Source: Enterovirga aerilata
GTDB lineage: Bacteria > Pseudomonadota > Alphaproteobacteria > Rhizobiales > Beijerinckiaceae
NCBI RefSeq assembly: GCF_013044135.1
Contig: NZ_JABEPP010000002.1
Coordinates: 806,001-870,000 of the forward strand
DNA: 64,000 nt
Direction: 5' to 3'
The stretch's first letter is position 1. Each line of letters opens with the position of its first letter. The notes below the pieces were generated by a model that ran no database searches, was not told where the DNA came from, and saw nothing but the letters and a program-made list of their open reading frames with translations. The position numbers and the translations under genes are program-made. This document shows positions 8,805 to 16,736 of this stretch, piece by piece.

Positions 8805-9640
8805 ATCCAGGGCATGAGACGCGCCTCGCCGATAAGGAACAGGCGGTTCAGGACGTAGCCCGTGACGGCGAGGCAGAGGACTGCGGCATACATGGCGTCC
8901 GGCCGCAACGCGTATTGCATCTGGACGATGTAGTAGCCGATCCCCGCGGAGCCCGCGATCATCTCCGCGACGACCGTCACGACGAGGGCGAGCCCGATCG
9001 CGACCCGCAGCCCGGAGGCGATCGCCGGCAGGGTGGCCGGGAGAACCACCCGCAGCACGGTCCTGCTCCAGCCGACCCGGAAGGTCCGTGCCGTCTGCAG
9101 CAGGACGTCGTCCACGCCCAGTACGCCTGCCATCGTGTTGATCAGGGCGGGGAAAAAGCTCGCCAGCGCGACGACAAAGACCTTCAGGGCATCATCGATG
9201 CCGAGGAAGAGGATGAGCGGCGGCACGATCGCCGGGATCGGGATCGGCCGGATCATCTCCACGACAGGGAGAACGATCCACCTGATCCAGCGATTGGCGC
9301 CGAGAAGCAGCCCAAGCGCGACGCCGAGCGAGCAGCCGATGGCATAGCCCGCAAGCATGCGCCCGATCGTGGAGAGGAGTGGAAGCGAGAGTTCGCCACC
9401 CAAGGTTCCCCGCCACGCCGCGACGAGCACCGCCGAGAATGGCGGCCAGCTTTGGCCCTGCACCCAGCCGAGCCGGCTCGAGGCCTCCCACAAGGCGAGC
9501 AGCACCAGGATCAGCGCAAAGCCGCTCGCGCGCGTATGCGCCCAGTTGCGGCGCGGGCGGGGGGCTGGGTTCTGCGATCCGGCAGAGCGCGCCGTCGTCG
9601 CTCGTGCCACCGCGGGAGCGGCAAGGCTCTGCCCCATCAT
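8792..9640 (-). CDS. ABC transporter permease (SsuC/TauC-like), first copy
   Basis: A 282-residue inner-membrane permease of the SsuC/TauC/ThiX type. After a polar proline-rich N-terminus (about 1-35) come about six membrane segments. The cytoplasmic EAA-like loop lies in the stretch LINTMAGVLGVDDVLLQTAR through VVLPATLPAIASGLR, where the family contacts the ATPase. The start ATG at 9640 overlaps the TGA of the binding-protein gene upstream (ATGA overlap), which indicates translational coupling. It is the last gene of the operon that begins with the amidohydrolase at 13832. Confidence 0.92.
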   Translation of the reverse strand: MMGQSLAAPAVARATTARSAGSQNPAPRPRRNWAHTRASGFALILVLLALWEASSRLGWVQGQSWPPFSAVLVAAWRGTLGGELSLPLLSTIGRMLAGYAIGCSLGVALGLLLGANRWIRWIVLPVVEMIRPIPIPAIVPPLILFLGIDDALKVFVVALASFFPALINTMAGVLGVDDVLLQTARTFRVGWSRTVLRVVLPATLPAIASGLRVAIGLALVVTVVAEMIAGSAGIGYYIVQMQYALRPDAMYAAVLCLAVTGYVLNRLFLIGEARLMPWMGRG

Positions 9641-10587
9641 AGCGCCATCGGCGCGACCAGCGCCTTCACGTCCACCGGCTTCCGCAGCAGCCGATGCTCG
9701 ATCATCAGCTGCGTCGTCCTTTCCATCTGCGCGGGCTCGACGACGAGCGGAGCCGGCGGGAGCGTCAAGGTCTTCAGGAGCGGGACCTCGATCTTCGTGA
9801 AGCCGGAGATGATGGGCAGGAGGTCCGGGTTCGTGAGATTGGCGTTGTACCATTCGATCCCGCGCCGGAGCGCGCGCACGAATTTCGCGACCGTCTCGGG
9901 TTTCGACTGCACGAAGGACGCGGTCGCGAGATACTGACCGACATCCACGCCGAGTTGGACGGCGCTGTAGGGATGGGCGATCTTCTCGAACTCGGGCTTG
10001 GCGGTGGCGAGCGTCACATACGGCACGACCATGTAGCCGGCATCGACCTGCTTCTGCCGGATCGCGTCCTCCATCTGCGGATGCGGGATTTCCTTGTAGG
10101 TGACGCGGTCCGGGTTGCCCCCGGTCGCCTTGATCCAGGCACGGGCGTAGAGCCAGATCACGTTGTTGCGCGTGTTCACGCCCACGACCTTCCCTTCGAG
10201 GTCCTTCCCCGACCGGATGCCGCTCTCGCGCCGGACCACGATGGCGGAATGGTCGTTCCTGGCCTCCTGGATCTTGGTCCCGGGGGCGATGACGCGAAGC
10301 TCGATGCCCTGCTGCGCGGCAAGGAGCGTCGAGACCACGTTGCCATAGGCGATGTCGTAGCTTCCGGCGACCAGACCGGGGATCCCGGTCGCGCCGCCGG
10401 CCGAGGGCGAGGTGTCGACGAGCAATCCCTCGTTCCGGAAGAAGCCCCGCTCGATCGCCACGAAGAGCGGCGTCACGTCGTTGATCGGGATGATGCTGAC
10501 CCGCACCCGCTCGAGTTCGGCGCCTCGCGCCGGCCCGGCGACGGCCAGGGCGGCGCCGGTCTGAAGCAGGCTGCGTCGGTTGAGCAT
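9637..10587 (-). CDS. ABC transporter substrate-binding protein (NMT1/SsuA-like), second copy
   Basis: A 316-residue periplasmic binding protein paralogous to the one at 7784. Shared positions include VSxIPI, GFF..EGL, DTxPxxGGAxGIP and Y.NVVS. The N-terminus MLNRRSLLQTGAALAVAGPA has a twin-arginine followed by a hydrophobic stretch, so Tat export is possible. The ATG at 10587 was chosen over one five codons upstream because GAGGGG stands 7 bases before it. The gene sits between two permease genes in a tightly packed operon, ending in a 4-base overlap with the next. The ligand is unknown. Confidence 0.9.
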   Translation of the reverse strand: MLNRRSLLQTGAALAVAGPARGAELERVRVSIIPINDVTPLFVAIERGFFRNEGLLVDTSPSAGGATGIPGLVAGSYDIAYGNVVSTLLAAQQGIELRVIAPGTKIQEARNDHSAIVVRRESGIRSGKDLEGKVVGVNTRNNVIWLYARAWIKATGGNPDRVTYKEIPHPQMEDAIRQKQVDAGYMVVPYVTLATAKPEFEKIAHPYSAVQLGVDVGQYLATASFVQSKPETVAKFVRALRRGIEWYNANLTNPDLLPIISGFTKIEVPLLKTLTLPPAPLVVEPAQMERTTQLMIEHRLLRKPVDVKALVAPMAL

Positions 10588-10620
10588 CGTTCGTCCCCTC
10601 ATTTTCTGGTTTCGGCCGGC

Positions 10621-11382
10621 TCAGGCGCGTCCACGCCAGGGCACGACGCGCTTGTCCATCCAGTCGAAGATCACCGCGAGCGTCCCGCCGACTGCAGCGA
10701 GGACCGCGATCCAGGCGTACATCTCGCGGATCTGGAACGAGCGCTGGAGATCGAGGATCAGGTAGCCGAGCCCGCTCTCACCGGCGAGCATCTCGGCGAG
10801 GATCACGAGGACCAGCCCGAGCCCGAGGCCCACCCGCATGCCGGCCAGGATCATCGGCATGGCGGCGGGCAGCACGACGCTGAGGAGCGTGCGCGTGCGC
10901 GAGCACTGGAAGGTGCGGGCCGTGTCGAGGAGAACCGGGTCGATCCCCCTCACTCCTTGCAAGGTGTTGATGAGCACGGGGAAGACGGCCGCGAGCACGA
11001 CGACCGTCACCATCGTGGCGGGCCCGATCCCGAGGAAAAGGAACAGCGCCGGGACCAGCGCGGATTTCGGCAGCGGGCGGATGAGTTCGACCAAGGGTTC
11101 GAACAATCCGTAGATCACCGGGCTCGCGCCCATCAGCAGCCCAAGCGTGATCCCGATGAGGCAGGCGAGACCGTAGCCGACCGCAAAGAGCAGGAGCGTG
11201 TGCCCGAGAGGGCCCAGAAACTCGCCACCGACCAGGATCTCCCAAAGCGTCAGGCCGACCAGGGACGGGCGCGGCATGAGAACCGGGTTCAACGCCCCGG
11301 TCCGGCTGGCGACTTCCCAGGCGCCGAGCAGGGCGACGATGGACAGGATCCCGAGGAGACGCGGGAGGAGCCGGTCGCGCAT
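10621..11382 (-). CDS. ABC transporter permease (SsuC/TauC-like), second copy
   Basis: A 253-residue inner-membrane permease of the same family as the gene at 8792, with about six transmembrane helices and the coupling-loop region LINTLQGVRGIDPVLLDTAR followed by VVLPAAMPMILAGMR. It lacks the longer polar N-terminus of the other copy. Its ATG shares one base with the stop of the ATPase gene (TGATG), so translation is coupled. Two different permeases beside one ATPase suggest either a heterodimeric channel or two importers using the same ATPase. Confidence 0.92.
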   Translation of the reverse strand: MRDRLLPRLLGILSIVALLGAWEVASRTGALNPVLMPRPSLVGLTLWEILVGGEFLGPLGHTLLLFAVGYGLACLIGITLGLLMGASPVIYGLFEPLVELIRPLPKSALVPALFLFLGIGPATMVTVVVLAAVFPVLINTLQGVRGIDPVLLDTARTFQCSRTRTLLSVVLPAAMPMILAGMRVGLGLGLVLVILAEMLAGESGLGYLILDLQRSFQIREMYAWIAVLAAVGGTLAVIFDWMDKRVVPWRGRA

Positions 11383-12173
11383 CAGGCCGCCACCGGCGCG
11401 AGGCGGCCGAGGAGCGCCTCCATGAGGTGGTGCCGGAGTTCGAGGAAGCGCTTGTCCTCCCGCGTGGCGATGTGGTCGCGCGGACGCGGCAGCCCGACCT
11501 CGATCACCTCGGACAGCGTCGTGGGACGATGACTGAGAACCGCCACACGATCGGCGAGAAACACCGCCTCTTCGACATCGTGGGTGACGAGAACCGCCGT
11601 GAACCGGTTTTCGCGCCACAGATCGAGCACGAGCGACTGCAGCTCCATCCGGGTGAGCGCATCCACCGCGCTGAACGGCTCGTCGAGAAGCAGCACCCGC
11701 GGCTCCGCGGCCAGAGCCCGTGCGATCGCGACCCGCTGCTGCATGCCGCCGGACAGCTGCCAGGGATACTTGTTCTCGAAGCCAGCCAGGCCGACCTGCT
11801 TCAGGTACTCGGAGCAACGCTCCCGAAGGCTGCGGCGCTCGGATCGGGGCGCCGCCTCAAGCGGGAACATCACGTTGTCGATCACCGTCCGCCAGGGAAA
11901 GAGCGATTTCGCGTATTGCTGGAAGAGATAGACCACCCCGGGCGGCGGACCGGAGACCGAGCGTCCGTCGAGTTCCACCTCACCGGCGCTGGCGGGCGCG
12001 AGACCTGCGGCGATCCGCAGGAGCGTCGACTTTCCGCAGCCCGACGGTCCGACGACGGCAACAAACTCCGAGGGAGCTACGTCGAGCGAGATCGAGTCGA
12101 AGGCGAGATAGGCGTCCGGCGAGCCCTCGCCATAAACCTTCCGGACGTTCGACAGGCGAAGCCGTGCGCTCAT
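11382..12173 (-). CDS. ABC transporter ATP-binding protein (SsuB/TauB-like)
   Basis: A 263-residue cytoplasmic ATPase that powers the importer. Walker A GPSGCGKST is at 42-50, the Q-loop is in LFQQYAKSLFPW, the signature LSGGMQQ at 140-146, Walker B with LLLDEPFSAVD at 161-171, and the H-loop is VTHDVEEAVF. All catalytic motifs are intact. The family matches ATPases for nitrate, sulfonate, taurine and pyrimidine-precursor uptake. It is the only ATPase gene in the cluster and lies between the amidohydrolase and the two permeases on the same strand. Confidence 0.94.
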   Translation of the reverse strand: MSARLRLSNVRKVYGEGSPDAYLAFDSISLDVAPSEFVAVVGPSGCGKSTLLRIAAGLAPASAGEVELDGRSVSGPPPGVVYLFQQYAKSLFPWRTVIDNVMFPLEAAPRSERRSLRERCSEYLKQVGLAGFENKYPWQLSGGMQQRVAIARALAAEPRVLLLDEPFSAVDALTRMELQSLVLDLWRENRFTAVLVTHDVEEAVFLADRVAVLSHRPTTLSEVIEVGLPRPRDHIATREDKRFLELRHHLMEALLGRLAPVAA

Positions 12174-12203
12174 GCGATGTTTCCCTTGTCCACTCGCCGC
12201 GCT

Positions 12204-13832
12204 TCATGGGCTCTCGAAGACCGTGCGGCCGCCGACGATCGTCCGCACGACCCGGATCTCCTTCAACTCCTCGTCCGAGACGCCGAGAATGTCGGCCGAG
12301 AGGACGGCGAGGTCGGCGAGCTTGCCGGGCTCGATCGATCCCGTTCGGTGCTCGCTGAAGGAGTAGCGCGCGGCGGCGCTGGTGTAGAGCCGGATCGCTT
12401 CCTCGCGCGTGATCGCCTCGGACGGACCATAGACTGTCCCGGTCGCGTCCCGGCGCGTCGTCATCACGTAGATGTTGAAGAACGGGTTCAGCGGGTTGAT
12501 CGGATAATCCGTACCCTGCCCCAGCAGGTCCAGGCCCATCGTGTCGATCAGCGATCGCATCGGGATCGCCCGATCGGCCGTCTCCTTGCCCACGTGCCGG
12601 GCGATCGCGGCGGCCTTGTCCCACAGGAATGCGCTCTGCGCGTCGACCCTGACGCCGAGATCGCGCGCGCGCACCATCTGGTCCGGCTGCATAAGGCTGC
12701 CATGGATCACGACGAAACGCCGGTCTCGAATCGAGCGCTCGCGGTCGGCGGCCTCGTAGGCATCGAGCACGGCGTCCACGGCAGCATCCCCGACCGCATG
12801 GATACCGACCCGCCAGCCGTAGCGGTTCGCGATCGACACGAAGCCGTTCAGCCGGTCCTGCGGAATGACCACGGTGCCGCGGTAATCCGGATCGTCCGGA
12901 TAGCCCGCGCGCATCGCAGCCGTACGCAGGGTCATCCCGCCATCGACCTGGAGCTTCACGCCCGAAAGGCTGAGCCATTCGTCGCCGAAATCGGAGGCAA
13001 CGCCGATCCGCGCGAAGAACAGCTCCCATTCATCGAGCGAGAGCGTCGGGTTGAGACCGCCCGTCGGGGCGAACATGGCGCTGATCCGGAGCGTGGCCTG
13101 TCCGGAAGCGCGCAACGCCTGGTGGACCCGCAGATCGCCTGGGGAGACGGCGGCGCTGATCGCACTCGTGAGGCCGAAGCTATTGAAGTACGCCATGGCG
13201 TCCTTCATCTGCGCGACCTGCTGGTCGAAGGACCAGGGCGGCAGGAGCCGCTCCACCAATTCCTCGGCCGCCTCCTCCAGGACTCCCGTGGGCTCGCCGG
13301 CCGCGTCGCGGTGGATCTCGCCGCCATCCGGGTCAGGGGTGTCGCGCGTGATGCCGGCAAGCGCGAGCGCCCTGCTGTTCACGAGGGAGAAATGGCTGAC
13401 CGGAAGGATGACCGGGTGGTCCGGGGCGGCCCGATCCAGTTCCCAGCGTGTGAGGAAGCGCTTCTCGCGAAGCTGCGCGAGAGGATGCCAGATGCGGCCT
13501 CGGATCCATTCGCCGGCGGGCGTTCGATCCGCTCTCTCCCGAACCCGCGCGAGGGCCTCGTCGATACTCGAGACGCCCTCGAAGCCGACCGTGCTGCCGA
13601 GCAGCCCGGCCCGCTCCACATGGGCATGCGTATCGATGAGGCCGGGCAGAACCGTCCGACCCGCGAGGTCGATCACCTGCGTGTCGGGACCCGCGAGAGA
13701 AACGATGTCCTGCGTCCGCCCCACAGCCAGAAACCGGTCACCCCGGATGGCGAGCGCCTCGGCGATCGAGAAACCAGGATCGGCCGTGACGATCCGAGCG
13801 TTCACGAGCAGCAGGTCGGGATAGCCGAGCAT
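12204..13832 (-). CDS. Amidohydrolase family protein (YtcJ-like)
   Basis: A metal-dependent hydrolase of the amidohydrolase superfamily, YtcJ-like, about 542 residues. The substructure NARIVTADPGFSIAEALA opens the protein, the metal-binding HxH is in LPGLIDTHAHV, and later histidines lie in GIHAVGDAAV and VVIHGSLM; the C-terminus has DLAVLSADILG. I chose the ATG at 13832 (MLGYPDLLL); an in-frame GTG at 13910 would add 26 residues that do not resemble the family and has a poor binding site. It is the first gene of the ABC importer operon, 30 bases before the ATPase gene, so it probably acts on the imported compound, removing an amide or carbamoyl group (inference). Confidence 0.87.
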   Translation of the reverse strand: MLGYPDLLLVNARIVTADPGFSIAEALAIRGDRFLAVGRTQDIVSLAGPDTQVIDLAGRTVLPGLIDTHAHVERAGLLGSTVGFEGVSSIDEALARVRERADRTPAGEWIRGRIWHPLAQLREKRFLTRWELDRAAPDHPVILPVSHFSLVNSRALALAGITRDTPDPDGGEIHRDAAGEPTGVLEEAAEELVERLLPPWSFDQQVAQMKDAMAYFNSFGLTSAISAAVSPGDLRVHQALRASGQATLRISAMFAPTGGLNPTLSLDEWELFFARIGVASDFGDEWLSLSGVKLQVDGGMTLRTAAMRAGYPDDPDYRGTVVIPQDRLNGFVSIANRYGWRVGIHAVGDAAVDAVLDAYEAADRERSIRDRRFVVIHGSLMQPDQMVRARDLGVRVDAQSAFLWDKAAAIARHVGKETADRAIPMRSLIDTMGLDLLGQGTDYPINPLNPFFNIYVMTTRRDATGTVYGPSEAITREEAIRLYTSAAARYSFSEHRTGSIEPGKLADLAVLSADILGVSDEELKEIRVVRTIVGGRTVFESP

Positions 13833-13910
13833 CGACCCCAGATTGCCTGTCAAGCGGTGCCCTCCCACAGACGAGGACACGGCGGCTCTGTCCGCATCAA
13901 AGCTCGTCAC

Positions 13911-14296
13911 TCAGAATGCATCGTTCGGAAGAGCCCTGCGAGGTCGCAGCCCGGCCATCAGAATCGCGGGCGAGGCCGCTTGCGAGCTGGGGCAGGATCT
14001 CCGTGGAAGGGAGCGCGGCGACGACGATCGCACCCCGCCTGGCAGGCATGGGCCCCTTCATCCGCGCGGCGCAGCGCTTGGACCGCTGGCGCGTCCGATC
14101 ATCGAGGTCCCGGTCGAAGAGTTCGGTCCGCACCATGCTTCTGCCCGGTCGAGCCCGACCGCCTGCACGTCCGAGATCTGGATGAACGCGCTGCGCGCCG
14201 CGTCCCCGTCCGGAGAGCCCGACCTTGCCGATCCCCTCACCACTGGCGAACCGGCAAGGCCCGGGCCAGGAACATGCGCGTCAGATCGGGCGCCAT
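13911..14296 (-). pseudogene. Possible decayed gene, family not recognised
   Basis: On the reverse strand an ATG at 14296 with a strong GGAGAGGAG site opens MAPDLTRMFLARALPVRQW and hits a TGA at 14237. After that stop, protein-like stretches continue in other frames, for example FIQISDVQAVGLDRAEAW in one and RRGAIVVAALPSTEILPQL in another. This looks like a gene broken by frameshifts rather than a functional 19-residue leader peptide, but I could not name the family. It lies upstream of the amidohydrolase, inside the stretch bounded by tRNA-Gly sequences. Confidence 0.3.
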
Positions 14297-14487
14297 AGGC
14301 TCCTCTCCGGTCCGTGTTTCCGAAATTTCGTTTCAGATTTGCACCACCCTAGAAATTTCGAAATATGCCCGTCAAGCGCCTCCGCTCCCGTTTTCACGCC
14401 TTGCCTCGATTTTGGGCTGCCGCCAGGCTTTCGAGCGGAGTGCGCCTCGCGTCTTCGCGAAGGCCGGGCGAAATGGCCGGCCGCCGC
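14297..14487. other. Gene-free stretch beside the transposase relic
   Basis: This part holds no convincing gene. Around 14325-14370 is a locally AT-richer block (GAAATTTCG repeated in both orientations, near 14318-14327 and 14352-14362), unlike the surrounding high-GC sequence. It could contain the promoter or an operator of the broken gene at 14296; the GAAATTTCG pair is a short inverted-repeat motif worth noting. Confidence 0.35.
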
Positions 14488-14632
14488 ATGGGTCGAAGCG
14501 ACCTCTGCGGCGTGCCGGGTTGTGCTTCTCGAGCAGACCGGCCGCCAGGGCGAACCGCAGGACCGGGCGCGTGACGGCGGCCTCGTTCCGGAAGATGCCG
14601 ACGACCTCGGCCCGATGCCGCTCCGGGATCAA
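14488..14632 (-). pseudogene. IS256-like transposase C-terminal remnant
   Basis: The reverse-strand frame encodes RAEVVGIFRNEAAVTR followed by GLLEKHNPARRRGRF. This matches, in order and spacing, the C-terminal end of IS256/mutator-type transposases, where a VVGIFPNE.A..RLVGA..LEQN......R.RY pattern is characteristic (from my knowledge of the family). No DDE catalytic region, full frame or terminal inverted repeats remain. An upstream fragment at about 14640-14720 could not be placed. This is therefore a relic of an insertion that once sat next to tRNA-Gly. Confidence 0.5.
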
Positions 14633-14798
14633 GCTGCGCGGGGCCGGGCACGGGTTCGAGCTGATACCGCGCCCGGCATGAACAAGCCGAGTACGATCCG
14701 CCGCTGCTCCGCATCGCTCAGGATACGTCGGTGCGGCGCCGGCCTGACAGACACATCGGAGGGAGACGGGAGCCGCCAGCTGAAGCTGTTGGTCGGGC

Positions 14799-14872
14799 TG
14801 GAGCGGGTGAAGGGAATCGAACCCTCGTCATCAGCTTGGAAGGCTGTTGCTCTACCATTGAGCTACACCCGC
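14799..14872 (-). tRNA. tRNA-Gly (TCC)
   Basis: On the reverse strand GCGGGTG at the 5' end pairs with CACCCGC at the 3' end, followed by T and an encoded CCA. The D-arm is AGCTCAATGGTAGAGC, the anticodon loop CTTCCAA gives anticodon TCC, and the T-arm is GGGTTCGATTCCC. It lies 32 bases after tRNA-Tyr and probably shares its transcript. Part of its sequence is repeated at 6567-6599. Confidence 0.97.
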
Positions 14873-14904
14873 GAGCCCGGGCGGATGGGGATGGGCAGAG
14901 CCGG

Positions 14905-14989
14905 TGGTGGGGGAAGTAGGACTCGAACCTACGAAGGCATAGCCAGCGGATTTACAGTCCGCCCCCTTTGCCGCTCGGGACATTCCCCC
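14905..14989 (-). tRNA. tRNA-Tyr (GTA)
   Basis: An 85-base class II tRNA with a long variable arm. GGGGGAA at the 5' end pairs with TTCCCCC at the 3' end, then discriminator A and encoded CCA. The anticodon loop CTGTAAA gives anticodon GTA. It is divergent from rlmB and upstream of tRNA-Gly, so a shared promoter region lies between 14990 and 15162. Confidence 0.97.
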
Positions 14990-15162
14990 GTCCCCGGACA
15001 GCCGCTTCCGCAACGGACCGGCGATCCCCGAAGGCGAACCCTCGGTGACCTCCGGGCTTATGGTGACGGGCCTTCCGGGTGTCAACCCGAAGGGCCTCAT
15101 CCCGCGTGCGGCCATCGCGCCCGGCACTGGACCTCGGGCCCGTTCCCCGCGATGGAACATGA

Positions 15163-15972
15163 ATGAGACAGCCGACGAGAGCCGGGACCGATGCGCGCCC
15201 CCGGCCGTTCCGACGAGGCGGCCGGAGCGGCCGCCAGAACGCAAGGCCGGAGATCCAGGACGGGCGCGCCATCCTCTACGGCTGGCACCCCGTGGTCGAG
15301 GCGCTGCGCAACCCGCGGCGGCGCCACCTCCGCCTGCTTGCGACCGAGAACGGCGCGCGGCGGCTGGCCGAGGAGTTAGGGAACATTCCCCTCTCCCCGG
15401 AGATCGTCCGCGCCGACGAGATCAGCCGGCTGCTCGAGCCCGACGCGGTCCACCAGGGCTTCTACCTCGAATCGGAGGCCCTGGAAGGACCGGGTCTCGA
15501 CGGGCTGAGCGACACGGCCCTCGTGCTCGCGCTCGACCAGGTCACCGATCCGCACAATGTCGGCGCGATCGTGCGTACGGCCGCAGCCTTCGGGGTGGAG
15601 GCGATCATCACGACGGCCCGGCACAGCCCGGCGGCGACCGGGGTCCTGGCAAAGGCGGCCTCAGGCGGGCTCGAGCACGTGCCGTTCCTCGTGGTGAGGA
15701 ACCTTGCCGAGGCGCTGATCGCGCTGGGCGAGCGGGGCTTCCGCCGGGTGGGACTGGATTCCGAGGGGGCGCTCAGCCTTGCGGAGGTGCCGGCCGTCCG
15801 GCCGACGATCCTCGTGCTCGGGGCCGAGGGGAAGGGCCTGCGCCAGCGTACGAAGGAATGCTGCGACGTGGTCGCGCGGCTCGACATGCCGGGCGCCATC
15901 AAGAGCCTCAACGTGTCCAACGCCGCCGCGGTCGCGCTCTTCGCCCTCAGCGGGCGGATGGGATCCGGATGA
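15163..15972 (+). CDS. rlmB: 23S rRNA (guanosine-2'-O)-methyltransferase, TrmH/SpoU family
   Basis: A SpoU-type 2'-O-methyltransferase, 269 residues, most like RlmB, which methylates G2251 of 23S rRNA. The N-terminal substrate-binding domain starts at GRAILYGWHPVVEALRNP; the knotted SAM domain has the three family motifs: DPHNVGAIVRTAAAFG, LGAEGKGLR and IKSLNVSNAAAVALF. The first about 30 residues are basic and disordered. It is divergent from tRNA-Tyr. The last 26 bases overlap the 3' end of the minus-strand gene at 15947. Confidence 0.93.
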   Translation: MRQPTRAGTDARPRPFRRGGRSGRQNARPEIQDGRAILYGWHPVVEALRNPRRRHLRLLATENGARRLAEELGNIPLSPEIVRADEISRLLEPDAVHQGFYLESEALEGPGLDGLSDTALVLALDQVTDPHNVGAIVRTAAAFGVEAIITTARHSPAATGVLAKAASGGLEHVPFLVVRNLAEALIALGERGFRRVGLDSEGALSLAEVPAVRPTILVLGAEGKGLRQRTKECCDVVARLDMPGAIKSLNVSNAAAVALFALSGRMGSG

Positions 15973-16513
15973 AGACCGGCCCGGAGGCGATCTGGCCCGG
16001 GCGGCCGCGCGAGACAGCGACCGGCTTCCCGCCGGCGCGCTTCGGGCGGCTCAGCCCGACCGATGCGCGCCTCTCGCCGATCACGTAGATGGCCGGCGGC
16101 TCGACCGGCGATGGCGGGATGCCGATCGCGGCCGGCCATTCGGGCTTCGGGAGCGGCGGAACGAATTCCGGGAGGATCGGCTCGGCGCCGTAGCTGGCCA
16201 AAAATCCGCCATAGCCGAGCGGGAGGCCGTGGAAGGCGCCATAGCCCCACCCGAAGGGACGCCCGTGCCGGAAGGCGGCCCGTCGCCGGAGCAGCGCCTC
16301 GTTCCGCTCGTACCGCGTCCCGGCGAGCGCGCCCCAGCCCGGCCGCGCGCGATAGCTGACGCGCCCAAGCCCGGGCTTGGGCGCGGACGCAAAGGGGCCG
16401 CGAGCACCCGGAACCGCCGACCCGAGACCGCTCGCCGGCGCAGCCGCTACCGGGGGGGCGAGCAGAAGCGCCGCGAGGGCAAGAAGGACAAGGCAGGAGG
16501 CTCCGGGCCGCAT
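15947..16513 (-). CDS. Secreted hypothetical protein
   Basis: A protein of 188 residues of unknown function, with a clear signal peptide (hydrophobic core LVLLALAALLLAPPVAAA) and a mature part rich in Gly, Pro, Arg and Tyr, including RPFGWGYGAFHGLPLGYGGF. The start at 16513 has GGAG 9 bases upstream and places the signal peptide at the extreme N-terminus; the longer in-frame ATG at 16555 would add a charged leader. No catalytic motif was seen. Its 3' end overlaps rlmB by 26 bases. Confidence 0.65.
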   Translation of the reverse strand: MRPGASCLVLLALAALLLAPPVAAAPASGLGSAVPGARGPFASAPKPGLGRVSYRARPGWGALAGTRYERNEALLRRRAAFRHGRPFGWGYGAFHGLPLGYGGFLASYGAEPILPEFVPPLPKPEWPAAIGIPPSPVEPPAIYVIGERRASVGLSRPKRAGGKPVAVSRGRPGQIASGPVFIRIPSAR

Positions 16514-16736
16514 AGGCGACACTCCATCATCGATCCGGCCTCCTCGCCGCGACAATTACAACCGTCCCGTCGCCGAGTCACGCAACGAAGGTGCTAAGAC
16601 CTAGGTTGCACGACCAATTGCCGAGCGGCCCAAGATCGATTCCGGCGCGGCCCTATCCTATGCCGGATGCGCGAGAAAGGGGGCGCGCGCGGGCGCGATT
16701 CGTGCCCGAGGCGCCAAACAGAGCGGAGAAGGCGCC

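Noticed and set aside
11427-14681. A 1084-codon plus-strand open frame opposite the ABC operon and amidohydrolase
   Set aside because: It mirrors real genes in high-GC DNA and its translation (rich in Arg, His, Glu, Asp) matches nothing known.
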